Source of the DNA: Cyanobacteria bacterium SIG32
GTDB taxonomy: Bacteria; Cyanobacteriota; Vampirovibrionia; Gastranaerophilales; Gastranaerophilaceae
Direction of reading: 5' to 3'
DNA length: 49,421 bases
Assembly: GCA_015152455.1 (NCBI GenBank)
Contig: SUTY01000004.1
Span: forward strand, 1 to 49,421
The notes below the pieces were generated by a model. That model did no database searches, was not told the origin of the DNA, and worked only from the letters and a program-made list of their open reading frames with translations. Position 1 is the stretch's first letter. Each line of letters starts with the position of its first letter. Below, piece by piece: positions 32,575 to 41,002 of the stretch. A program made the translations under genes and the position numbers.

Positions 32575-32794
32575 TCATATAATGCACCGCAAATTCTACG
32601 GCATCATCTATAAAACTTGATAACAACATTGCTATCAACTTTTGCAAAGGGGCTACTATAGGAAGATGCGAAACAATATATTCAATTGCCAGAGCTTTTT
32701 TTTCTTTGCCTTTGTTACTTCCAAGAGTTTCTTCAGCAAGTCGCACCGCAGAAATTGCAATTTCTCTAATTTTTGCTTTCAAATTTTTAAACAT
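32543..32794 (-). CDS. LLH-superfamily-like phage holin/small head protein
   Basis: AISAVRLAEETLGSNKGKEKKALAIEYI...IDDAVEFAVHYMNE. Confidence 0.45.
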   Translation of the reverse strand: MFKNLKAKIREIAISAVRLAEETLGSNKGKEKKALAIEYIVSHLPIVAPLQKLIAMLLSSFIDDAVEFAVHYMNEGGFNGTNK

Positions 32795-32813
32795 TTTGTT
32801 CTCCTTATAAAGT

Positions 32814-32836
32814 GGCTGTACCTATAAGGTACAGCC
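32814..32836. terminator. perfect hairpin between coat gene and next gene (processing/attenuation)
   Basis: GGCTGTACCT-ATA-AGGTACAGCC, no T-run. Confidence 0.45.
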
Positions 32837-32846
32837 GAATATGGGG

Positions 32847-33713
32847 TTATGCCGCACTAACAATCATTTTAGCCAATGCTTTTGGTTGTACAGTTTTTGC
32901 ACCATACAGATACAAACCTCTAACCAAATCAGAGAAACTATCTTTATCTCTTAGGCTTTCGATTTTTGCTAATTGAGAAGCGAACGTAATCGCATCATTT
33001 GTACCAGCTAAAACATAGAATTTGTTATCAACAGCAGTCAAGTTTGTACTAACAAGAACATCCATGCCTGCAATTCTACCAATAGCACCTTCTCTTAATG
33101 TTTCATCTGCAACATTATGTGCATTAATAAATTCTGTGCTTTGCAACAAATATGATTCAATTTTAGGGTTAATAACTACCCAAGGACGTTTGTCCGCAGA
33201 TACTGCATCTGAATTTTTTAAACAAAGTGCCAAATTAACAAATTGCTCATAGATTGTTGTTTTGTTTAACACAATCGGAGAATCTTCCGAACCTACGATA
33301 TTTTCTGCTGAAGCATAAGCCTGTTGAGCCAATAAATACGAATCTTGCACTTCTTCGATTGCTTTTTTAGCATTTTTTAAATGAGCTTCCATAATATCAG
33401 TATTAGCCTGAACTTGAGCTACATCATCAATTTTAAATGCAAAGAATTTTTTCTGATCAATTACAAGACTTGTTGCAGTCGGCTCTAGAGCATCATAAGT
33501 AATGTTACTTGATCCTAATGTTGAAATAGAAACTTCTGCTGGAGTAATAATTTTAACCTTATCACCCTGATTTTTAATTTCGCCTTCATAATTTCTGTTA
33601 ACACATTGAAGCATCACACAATCTTTTTCAAGCATTGTGTTCAATTTTTGGCTCCACACCTCTGGAATGAATGCGCCATAAGAAGTTGTAAAAGTGTCTG
33701 TTGTTTCTGACAT
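32847..33713 (-). CDS. phage major capsid protein (P22 coat-like)
   Basis: FIPEVWSQKLNTMLEKDCVMLQCVNRNYEGEIKNQGDKVKI; GRIAGMDVLVSTNL. Confidence 0.85.
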   Translation of the reverse strand: MSETTDTFTTSYGAFIPEVWSQKLNTMLEKDCVMLQCVNRNYEGEIKNQGDKVKIITPAEVSISTLGSSNITYDALEPTATSLVIDQKKFFAFKIDDVAQVQANTDIMEAHLKNAKKAIEEVQDSYLLAQQAYASAENIVGSEDSPIVLNKTTIYEQFVNLALCLKNSDAVSADKRPWVVINPKIESYLLQSTEFINAHNVADETLREGAIGRIAGMDVLVSTNLTAVDNKFYVLAGTNDAITFASQLAKIESLRDKDSFSDLVRGLYLYGAKTVQPKALAKMIVSAA

Positions 33714-33759
33714 TGTTTTTCCCTTTCTGTTTTAATATGTATATACTATTTGAGTGGTG

Positions 33760-35274
33760 CTAATCGTCGTTATAAACTTCTCTAAATTGCAATCCTATAA
33801 TGCCACAGGATTGATCAATAGAATTCCCTTTAATGCACAGTTGAATTGAATAATTAGATTCTGAAATCTCAGCTTTTTCTAAAGCATTTCTGTTTATTGT
33901 CCAAACAGGAATATTTTCCTCATCCAAAGCCCAATGACAAGGTAATTTATCATTTGTACTTTCATCTGCCCAAATCATTTGATCAAAATGTACTGAATAG
34001 ATTTTTTCTATATCATCAGGAGTTTGACTATCATAATCTTTATAGACAAGAAAATCGAAATTATTATCATATGCTTCATCAAGAACAAAATAGAATTCCT
34101 CTATCACTTTTCTATGATGAGCTTGTCCTACCGCAAAAAATGGTGACTTCCACATGAATTCTATTGGAATACCATCAAACGTTGTCCCATAGTCTTCTTT
34201 ATATATATTCCCATCTTTATCCGCCGTAAGAATTTCATGTTTAAAAATACACGAAGTAGTTATACTTTGTGGAATAATTCTTTTATACCAAGCCTTGTTA
34301 AGATAATCATTTATCCAAATAGTATGATAATTTTCTTCCGTTGCATAAGGAAAGAAAAACCATATCTGACTCTTATTTTCATAATGAACACAAAAACTTT
34401 TTTCTAAATCAGCAGGAATAAATTTTTCCAACTCTGATTTTATTTTTTGAGATATTTCCGAACCAAGTTGAATTTGATTTAATTCGCCAACCTGCTCCAA
34501 TGCAAAAATACCATTACTTAAAAAATATTGTTTATTCTCTACATTCACTATCGAATTTTTCGCTATACACCCCTTACTAGCAAAAGGTACAATTGCAAAA
34601 TCACCAGGACTTGTACCACTAAGCAAATATACTGCATTTTGTTTGTAAATTGCCAAATAATCTTTGTATGGCTTAATTGCAATAATACCTGATGTATCTG
34701 TATGAAAATCGCTTATATAACCAGCATCATTATCTGTCTTGAAATCATCAAAAGTTCCCAAAGCTGAGTAATAAATGGTTGAACCTGATGCAAACCATAC
34801 TCGACCTCTAAATGTTGCAATACTGTTTACTAATATAGGAACTTCGTCATTGTCTTTTAAATTACAATCTTTAATATTAAAATCCAAATCTAAATAAAAT
34901 GGAGAATCAGCTTCTGAAGCTATTACCGTTCCTCTTAAAAAATTGGTAAATACTGGTTCAACTCCTGATAATAATTTATCAACCTTTGAAAGATTTTTAG
35001 TTAAATCATCATACACATATATTTTGCCACTATAAGTTGTTATCACCAATCTGTAACTATTGTCAACAAATAATTCATGCAAACCAGTTATTTTTTCAGC
35101 TTCAGGCAATTGCAAAAATAAAGTATTACCTTTTTGTTTGCATATACCTTTGTTTTGCAAAATTTCTACATTTTCGGAATCTGCCCAATAAACCCTTTTT
35201 GTATTCAAACCTAGTTCGGTTTTTGTTGAGGCTTGGTTGATACCACCAGAAAGATCATAATAAGCGATTTCCAC
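33760..35274 (-). CDS. phage tail/stabilisation-type structural protein
   Basis: DLSGGINQ..., repeated beta motifs, YYSALGTFDDF; context. Confidence 0.6.
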   Translation of the reverse strand: MEIAYYDLSGGINQASTKTELGLNTKRVYWADSENVEILQNKGICKQKGNTLFLQLPEAEKITGLHELFVDNSYRLVITTYSGKIYVYDDLTKNLSKVDKLLSGVEPVFTNFLRGTVIASEADSPFYLDLDFNIKDCNLKDNDEVPILVNSIATFRGRVWFASGSTIYYSALGTFDDFKTDNDAGYISDFHTDTSGIIAIKPYKDYLAIYKQNAVYLLSGTSPGDFAIVPFASKGCIAKNSIVNVENKQYFLSNGIFALEQVGELNQIQLGSEISQKIKSELEKFIPADLEKSFCVHYENKSQIWFFFPYATEENYHTIWINDYLNKAWYKRIIPQSITTSCIFKHEILTADKDGNIYKEDYGTTFDGIPIEFMWKSPFFAVGQAHHRKVIEEFYFVLDEAYDNNFDFLVYKDYDSQTPDDIEKIYSVHFDQMIWADESTNDKLPCHWALDEENIPVWTINRNALEKAEISESNYSIQLCIKGNSIDQSCGIIGLQFREVYNDD

Positions 35275-35278
35275 GGTT

Positions 35279-35770
35279 TTATTCTCCTTTTAACTTGTAC
35301 CATTTAATCTTTGCTCGAATAAAAGCACCTATATCATTTTGTGCTACCCAAGGATACGGAGGCAAATAAACTATATCTATTTTCCCTGCACTTGTAGTCT
35401 GTGGATGTTTTTGCCCAAACTCATAATGCGTCATCACATTATTGGGAGTAATTTCTATTTTATATTTTTTGGATAACTCCGCACAAAAATTCATTGTTGC
35501 TTCAAATTGCTTTGGAGTTATTGAATAATTCCCAACCAATTGACGATTTTTAAACCCAAACATTCCACACATTGCAACACCTATAGCACCTGTATTACCA
35601 CCACCTGTGTGCATTGCATAGTTATTTTTTACACATTTTAAGTTGTTTTCAGGTTTAAATACACCATCATGCACAACACCATCTTTGTCAATTAAATAAT
35701 GATAATATTTTTTGTCGTAGTCGCTTGGATAGTAACCACCTGCAGTCCAATGGATAACAATTTTCTTCAT
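35279..35770 (-). CDS. N-acetylmuramoyl-L-alanine amidase (endolysin)
   Basis: IVIHWTAGGYYPSDYDKKYYHYLIDKDG..., THYEFG. Confidence 0.8.
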   Translation of the reverse strand: MKKIVIHWTAGGYYPSDYDKKYYHYLIDKDGVVHDGVFKPENNLKCVKNNYAMHTGGGNTGAIGVAMCGMFGFKNRQLVGNYSITPKQFEATMNFCAELSKKYKIEITPNNVMTHYEFGQKHPQTTSAGKIDIVYLPPYPWVAQNDIGAFIRAKIKWYKLKGE

Positions 35771-36075
35771 ATTTTTTTTCTTTGAAATTTTTTCTTTATA
35801 AACAATGCTGCCGCATTGGTCCTATTACGAGCTGATAACTTGTTAATCACAGTATTCAAATGTGTTTGAACAGTTCTTGGGGACATATTAAGCCGATTTG
35901 CGATTTCTTTATCGGCGAACCCCTCTGCGACCAAAGTTATAACTTCACGTTCCCTTGGTGTTAGTTTCATCTTAATTCCTTCTGATATTTCTGGTTTCTC
36001 AATTTTATACCAATAATTTTTATTTACTTTAATAATATTTCCTTTAAATAAATAGGGAGGGGTAATCCCTCCCAA
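35767..36075 (-). CDS. solo LuxR/NarL-type HTH regulator (likely start 35970, MKLTPREREV)
   Basis: LTPREREVITLVAEGFADKEIANRLNMSPRTVQTHLNTVINKL. Confidence 0.85.
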   Translation of the reverse strand: MGGITPPYLFKGNIIKVNKNYWYKIEKPEISEGIKMKLTPREREVITLVAEGFADKEIANRLNMSPRTVQTHLNTVINKLSARNRTNAAALFIKKKFQRKKI

Positions 36076-36093
36076 GAGTAAATAATTGAAGGA

Positions 36094-36495
36094 TTATATA
36101 AGAGTTCTAAGACCAAGTTTTAAGTTTTTAAGATTTGAATAACACTTTTTCTTTACACCGTATTCGTTGTAATACAGATAGAATTTCCCATACTGTTTCA
36201 CCAAATAGTTTTCGTTTACTTCTGCGTATAAAATTTTATCTTTAACCTTTGCAAAAAGATTTCTTGCTTTTTCATTGGTTTTTCTAATTGTAGAAATTTT
36301 ATTATCTTTATCAATTCTTGTAATTTGGACCACCGTATGTCCGCAAACAGGACATTTTTTTAAATAATCCAATTCACACAGCACAAAAATCCCCTGAGGA
36401 GAGAGTCTGAAACTTTTTGTTTTTCTCAGACTTCCACAGCAGTGAATATACCCCATAGTATTCCCTTTCTGTGAATCGGCAAACAGCTTTACCAT
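36094..36495 (-). CDS. zinc-ribbon-like protein, first gene of phage cluster
   Basis: HCCGSLRK...CELDYLKKCPVCGHTVVQITR. Confidence 0.6.
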   Translation of the reverse strand: MVKLFADSQKGNTMGYIHCCGSLRKTKSFRLSPQGIFVLCELDYLKKCPVCGHTVVQITRIDKDNKISTIRKTNEKARNLFAKVKDKILYAEVNENYLVKQYGKFYLYYNEYGVKKKCYSNLKNLKLGLRTLI

Positions 36496-36530
36496 CTAGG
36501 GTGTGAGCCTTAACCGTTCTGTATATTCTT

Positions 36531-36558
36531 AGTATAACTGTTTTTGAATAAAAAACAA
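36531..36558 (-). promoter_or_regulatory. sigma70-like promoter of phage cluster
   Basis: Minus strand TTGTTT-N16-TATACT, -35 abuts 58-bp repeat. Confidence 0.5.
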
Positions 36559-36613
36559 TTCCGTATTTCTACTTAAGTAAAAATACCTACGTAATTTTAC
36601 GGATGCCAAATAT
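36556..36613 (-). promoter_or_regulatory. 58-bp shared upstream element, copy A
   Basis: 52/58 identical to 44002-44059; contains TACTTAAGTA-AAAA-TACCTACGTA. Confidence 0.8.
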
Positions 36614-36721
36614 GGCTTAATCCCTTGCAGAGTAATGCTTTAGCCCATGCCGATATAACGCTGATTTTACGGTAAAATCCTACAACAAAACAAAAAAATC
36701 TTTTTAAAAAAGGCATGCTTT

Positions 36722-37519
36722 TTAGCCAATAATTATCAAACCAAACCAAATAAACAGAATACCTGAAATAATACCAGTCAAAGACAAGTGCCAATCACCA
36801 TATTCTTTTGCTAAAGGCAATAAAGTATCAAAAGCAAGATAAATCATAATTCCAGCGACTGCAGCCATAATGGCACCTATTAACATTTGAGGTAATAAGA
36901 AGCTAAATATAAACAATCCAACTAAAGCTCCAACAGGTTCAGATAAACCTGATAACGCAGCATAAAGCATAGCATAACGTTTTTTACCAGTTACATGATA
37001 AACAGGCAGAGCAACTGCAATACCTTCTGGTATATTGTGAATTGCAATAGCCAACGCAACGGAAACACCCAATGCCACATCTTGAGTTGCAGTTAAAAAT
37101 GTTGCAATACCTTCAGGGAAGTTATGAACACAAATTGCAATAGCCGTAAACAAACCTGCTCTTTTTAATTTATGTCTATGCAAACACGGAGCATCAGGAT
37201 CCTTAAGTTCATCCATATCAATGTGATCAGGGATAAAAAAGTCAATTAGAATTGCAACAATAATACCAAAAATGAACCCTGCATACACAATCCAATGAAA
37301 ATCGTTTGGGAAAAACGGTTGAAGCAAATGCTCAGCCTCTGGAATAATTTCATTGAACGAAAGAAAAATCATAACACCAGCAGAAAAACCCAAACCAACA
37401 GATAGCGCCTGCATATTATTTCTTTTAACAATAAACGCAAGCCCAGCACCGATTGCAGTCGCTAAACCTGCAATAAGAGTTAATATAAGAGCTAATCCAC
37501 AATTTTCAGGTAAGTGCAT
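36722..37519 (-). CDS. ZIP-family metal transporter (ZupT-like)
   Basis: HNFPEGIATFLTA, AIHNIPEGIAVALPVY. Confidence 0.92.
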   Translation of the reverse strand: MHLPENCGLALILTLIAGLATAIGAGLAFIVKRNNMQALSVGLGFSAGVMIFLSFNEIIPEAEHLLQPFFPNDFHWIVYAGFIFGIIVAILIDFFIPDHIDMDELKDPDAPCLHRHKLKRAGLFTAIAICVHNFPEGIATFLTATQDVALGVSVALAIAIHNIPEGIAVALPVYHVTGKKRYAMLYAALSGLSEPVGALVGLFIFSFLLPQMLIGAIMAAVAGIMIYLAFDTLLPLAKEYGDWHLSLTGIISGILFIWFGLIIIG

Positions 37520-37571
37520 AATTCTCCTTTGCGAGAATTATTTTAACATAAAAAAATAAATTCAAAAACAA

Positions 37572-37598
37572 AATCGGAGCCTAAAAATAGACTCCGAT
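37572..37598 (-). terminator. terminator of pilin gene
   Basis: ATCGGAG...CTCCGAT hairpin, minus-strand T-rich tail. Confidence 0.6.
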
Positions 37599-37630
37599 AT
37601 TTATATATTTTATCAAGTATAGCTTACTAA

Positions 37631-38545
37631 CTATTTTATGCACAATGTGTAAAATAGTTCAGATCCACTAAAGCTTGATGACATGCTGTTATAAGGATCA
37701 AATGCGTAAGGATCACCAAGTTCTTCAGTAGAAGACCAAAAAAAGTCATCACCATTTACGAGTTTGGGTTCTCCTGCTTCGTACATTGTTTCCAGTTCTT
37801 CTATTGTTGGGAGCCTCATTCCTATACCTTCGCAGGCTGCTTTAGCACCTTCTAAATCGTATGATCCTAGTAATTTTATGTCAGAATCTGTTTCAATTAA
37901 AATATTAAGTCCTCTGATATCCTTACCAGTATCCATTTGGTTTGGTGTTTTTAGACCGTTTACGTCGTATAGGATTGATATTGCATCAGTACCCATTGCT
38001 ACGCTATCTTTTCCACCTGAAAATCTTACTACAGTGTTTGAATATGGATCTTCTGTTGCGTTTTTGTTGTAAGCGATTAATGCACTTACGCCATCTGCAA
38101 ACATTACACCAATTGTTTCAGTGCCATAATCTGTTGTTGAATAAAGATTTCTAGACGCAGTTAAATTTTTAGTTTCAACAGGATCTGCAGTAGTTAAAAT
38201 TTCAGATGTAAAACAATCTGTTAATTTGTCACTAGAACAAGTTTTAACAATTTTAATGTGTTTAGATAATTCTTCAACAAAATCAGCAGTAGTTGAATAT
38301 CCAGCAAGAGATGAAGTAGTATTCATCATAGCCAATGCTTCACCAAGTCTTCTGTTGAAAACACTAGATGCAGTATCCCAAGATTTTTGTTGATAATTTG
38401 CAACTAATGTTGGGATAGTCATTGCAGCAACTACGCCGATAATTGCTAGGGTGATTAGAACCTCTGCCAAAGTAAAGGCAGATTTTTGTGAAGTGATCAA
38501 GTGACTAGGTGACCAAGTGATCAAGTTTTTTACAGTTTTTTTCAT
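37631..38545 (-). CDS. type IV pilin-like/pseudopilin with C-terminal DUF1566-like region
   Basis: AFTLAEVLITLAIIGVVAAMTIPTLV; GMRLPTIEELETMYE...FFWSSTEE. Confidence 0.85.
   Translation of the reverse strand: MKKTVKNLITWSPSHLITSQKSAFTLAEVLITLAIIGVVAAMTIPTLVANYQQKSWDTASSVFNRRLGEALAMMNTTSSLAGYSTTADFVEELSKHIKIVKTCSSDKLTDCFTSEILTTADPVETKNLTASRNLYSTTDYGTETIGVMFADGVSALIAYNKNATEDPYSNTVVRFSGGKDSVAMGTDAISILYDVNGLKTPNQMDTGKDIRGLNILIETDSDIKLLGSYDLEGAKAACEGIGMRLPTIEELETMYEAGEPKLVNGDDFFWSSTEELGDPYAFDPYNSMSSSFSGSELFYTLCIK
38494..38525. repeat. four degenerate octamers inside pilin leader
   Basis: tgatcaag tgactagg tgaccaag tgatcaag. Confidence 0.85.
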
Positions 38546-38604
38546 AACTTTTTTCCTTTCATTTTTTTATATGTACTACTATTTTTTTATTACTGAGCTG
38601 TACT

Positions 38605-38690
38605 CCCCTCCCTCGCTAGGGAGGGGTTGGGGGTGGGTGAGCTTTTATTATTGATAAGCACCCACCTAAATCCTCCCTAAAAAGGGAGGA
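38605..38690. repeat. three-hairpin GC-rich intergenic element upstream of pilin
   Basis: CCCCTCCCT/AGGGAGGGG; GGTGGGTG/CACCCACC; TCCTCCCT/AGGGAGGA. Confidence 0.7.
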
Positions 38691-38726
38691 CTTTTTCCTT
38701 GAAATTTGTTTTTCACATAACAAAAC

Positions 38727-38762
38727 AAGGTTGTACAAGATCTAATTCTTGTTAACAACCTT
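38727..38762. repeat. long hairpin AAGGTTGT-ACAAGA...TCTTGT-ACAACCTT
   Basis: 8+6 bp stem with TA bulge. Confidence 0.6.
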
Positions 38763-38805
38763 TCAATCTTTAAACTATTCAACCATTCAACGGCAGATAT
38801 GCCCA

Positions 38806-38843
38806 AAACCCAGACTACGAGAGCGTTTCTACCCCCCCCCTAA
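38806..38843 (-). repeat. inverted copy of the contig-terminal repeat, with C9/G9 tract
   Basis: Matches 49386-49421 in reverse complement except homopolymer length (9 vs 7). Confidence 0.9.
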
Positions 38844-38922
38844 GGTGCTTAGGGAGTTTGTATGTAAGTAAGTTATTGAAGTTTTTACTTGGGTTTTAAG
38901 CATTTTGTTCCTTTTTTATAAG

Positions 38923-38988
38923 TTACTAGGATACTAAGTTCTTTTATTTGTAAATTCTTAGTGCCTTACTGCCTTAGTATCTTAGTGC
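38923..38988. repeat. octamer clusters in inverted orientation
   Basis: ttactagg atactaag (38923-38938); cttagtgc cttactgc cttagtat cttagtgc (38957-38988). Confidence 0.75.
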
Positions 38989-39028
38989 CTTCTTCATCCT
39001 ACCATCTTTTTCAATATTTGGCAAGAAA

Positions 39029-40411
39029 TTAAATATCAACACCACGCATCATATTAACAAGCGTATTAATAGTATTTTCCATTGTTACACTATCAGATGT
39101 TCTTTGTTGTAAAAAAGCATTAACCTGAGGCATCATTTCGATTGCAATATCCAGTTTAGGATTAGAACCTGGTTGATACATACCAACATCAATCAAGTCC
39201 TTGTTTTCTCTATGCATTGCCATAATTTTTCTCATTTTACTAGCTGCTTCTTTATGCTCAGGAGTTGCAATTGCAGACATCAACCTCGAAATACTACCCA
39301 AGACGTCAATCGCCGGATAATGGTTCATTTCTGCAACTTTTCTTGACAAGAAAATGTGACCGTCAACAATCCCACGCACAATGTCAACGATAGGGTCTGA
39401 AATATCGTCACCTTCCATCAATACAGTATAAAGAGCTGTAATTGAACCTTTAGGACTGTTACCTGCACGTTCAAGAACCTTTTGAAGCCAAGAGAAAATA
39501 GATGGTGGATAACCTTTCATTGTAGGAGGTTCACCTGTTGCAAGACCAACTTCACGACCAGCCATAGCACAACGAGTTACGGTATCTGTCATCAAGAAAA
39601 CTTTTTTGCCCTGATCTCTGAAATATTCACAAACTGCAGTTGCCGCAAGTAACGCTTTTTGACGGATCAATGGCGGCTTATCTCCTGTTGAACAAACCAA
39701 AACTGATTTTTTCATACCTTCCTCGCCAAGAGAATCTTCAATAAATTCCTTAACCTCTCTGCCACGTTCTCCGATTAGTGCAACAACGTTAACATCTGCA
39801 TCAGAATTTCTTGCAATCATACCCAATAACGTACTTTTACCAACCCCAGAACCTGCAAATAATCCTAAACGCTGACCACAACCCATTGTCATACAAGAAT
39901 CAATCGCTCGAACCCCTGTAGAAAACATTTCCGTAATAATTGGTCTTTCAAATGGTCCTGGCGGAGGACCTTCAATAGAACGCCATTGCGCTCCTGTTGT
40001 ATCTAATGGGCGCCCATCCAAAGGTTGCCCCATTGGGTCAATCAATCTTCCTAGTAAAAAATCACCAACTGGTATAATAATTGGTTTTCCTGTAGATGTA
40101 ACCAAACTTCCTTGTCCAATACCAATACCGTCCAAAAGCAAAAGTAATTGTGCAACTTCACCTTTAAATGCAACAACTTCAGCAGGTTTTTGCTCTCCTG
40201 TATTTGTTTCAATGTAACATAAATCACCAATTTTTAGCCCAGGCAACTTAACCTCAACAGTCAAACCTAAAAGTTTTGAAACCGTCCCTTTATAGCGAAA
40301 AAGTTCAGTTTCTTCAAGTTTTTGATGAACTTGTGATTTTATATATTCTAATTTTGAAGTATCTATATCATTCATTATCTCTATTATAATGAATAACAAC
40401 AAATAAGACAA
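39029..40411 (-). CDS. fliI: FliI/YscN-type T3SS/flagellar ATPase (probable start 40375)
   Basis: LGLFAGSGVGKSTLLGMIAR, ALIGERGREVKEF, DTVTRCAMAGREVGLATGEPP. Confidence 0.9.
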   Translation of the reverse strand: MSYLLLFIIIEIMNDIDTSKLEYIKSQVHQKLEETELFRYKGTVSKLLGLTVEVKLPGLKIGDLCYIETNTGEQKPAEVVAFKGEVAQLLLLLDGIGIGQGSLVTSTGKPIIIPVGDFLLGRLIDPMGQPLDGRPLDTTGAQWRSIEGPPPGPFERPIITEMFSTGVRAIDSCMTMGCGQRLGLFAGSGVGKSTLLGMIARNSDADVNVVALIGERGREVKEFIEDSLGEEGMKKSVLVCSTGDKPPLIRQKALLAATAVCEYFRDQGKKVFLMTDTVTRCAMAGREVGLATGEPPTMKGYPPSIFSWLQKVLERAGNSPKGSITALYTVLMEGDDISDPIVDIVRGIVDGHIFLSRKVAEMNHYPAIDVLGSISRLMSAIATPEHKEAASKMRKIMAMHRENKDLIDVGMYQPGSNPKLDIAIEMMPQVNAFLQQRTSDSVTMENTINTLVNMMRGVDI

Positions 40412-40469
40412 ATTCTTTACATATTTGTCATAACAGGCTTGATTATTAGTTTTTTTTGTGATTTTATTA

Positions 40470-40545
40470 AACTTGGAGAAGGCAATTCCTCTTAGCCTGA
40501 CTCTAGGAAATCAGCAAGCGGCGGTTGGTTTCTGACAAATGTAAA
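40470..40545 (+). promoter_or_regulatory. GC-richer structured 5' leader of rpsP
   Basis: Local GC rise with potential ATTCCT/AGGAAAT and CAGCAA/TTGGTTTCTG pairings. Confidence 0.3.
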
Positions 40546-40569
40546 ACAACAATAAGAAGGAAAAACAAA

Positions 40570-40983
40570 ATGTTAAAAATCAGATTAAAAAGATTAGGCG
40601 CTAAAAAAGCTCCATCATACAGAATTATCGTTATTAATTCTACAACAAGACGTGAAGGTAAACCAGTTCAAGAACTTGGTTACTACAACCCAAAAACTAA
40701 AGTTATGCAACTTGACAAAGCTGCTGCTGAGGCTTGGATTAAAAAAGGTGCTCAACCAACTGAAACTGTTGCTTATTTAATCAAAAACTGCAACGCTGAC
40801 GGCACTTTAAACTACCAAAAGAAAGAAACAGTAAAACTTTCTAAAAAAGCTCAAGCTAAAGCTGCTGCTGAGGCTGAAGCTAAAGCTCAAGCAGAAGCAG
40901 AAGCAAAAGCAGCTAAGGAAGCTGAAGAAGCTGCAGCTAAAGAAGCTGCTGAAGCTCCTGCAGAAGAAGTTGCTGAAGCATAG
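40570..40983 (+). CDS. rpsP: 30S ribosomal protein S16 with Ala/Glu/Lys-rich C-terminal tail (track start 40525)
   Basis: MLKIRLKRLGAKKAPSYRIIVINSTTRREGKPVQELGYYNPKT. Confidence 0.95.
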   Translation: MLKIRLKRLGAKKAPSYRIIVINSTTRREGKPVQELGYYNPKTKVMQLDKAAAEAWIKKGAQPTETVAYLIKNCNADGTLNYQKKETVKLSKKAQAKAAAEAEAKAQAEAEAKAAKEAEEAAAKEAAEAPAEEVAEA

Positions 40984-41002
40984 TTTTTATAAAACTAATT
41001 AT

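Noticed and set aside
36597-36794. 65-aa minus ORF at ZIP 3' end
   Set aside because: Overlaps the ZIP C-terminus in another frame and the palindromic intergenic region
38832-38840. Homopolymer difference G9 vs G7 as simple assembly error
   Set aside because: Cannot be excluded without reads, but the two copies have different flanks and consistent frame, so it was kept as a finding with caveat
38494-38988. CRISPR array
   Set aside because: Units are contiguous degenerate octamers without spacers; no cas genes
40470-40545. Small SRP RNA (ffs)
   Set aside because: Has GGAA and AGCA-like words but lacks the canonical GTCAGGTCCGGAAGGAAGCAGC core
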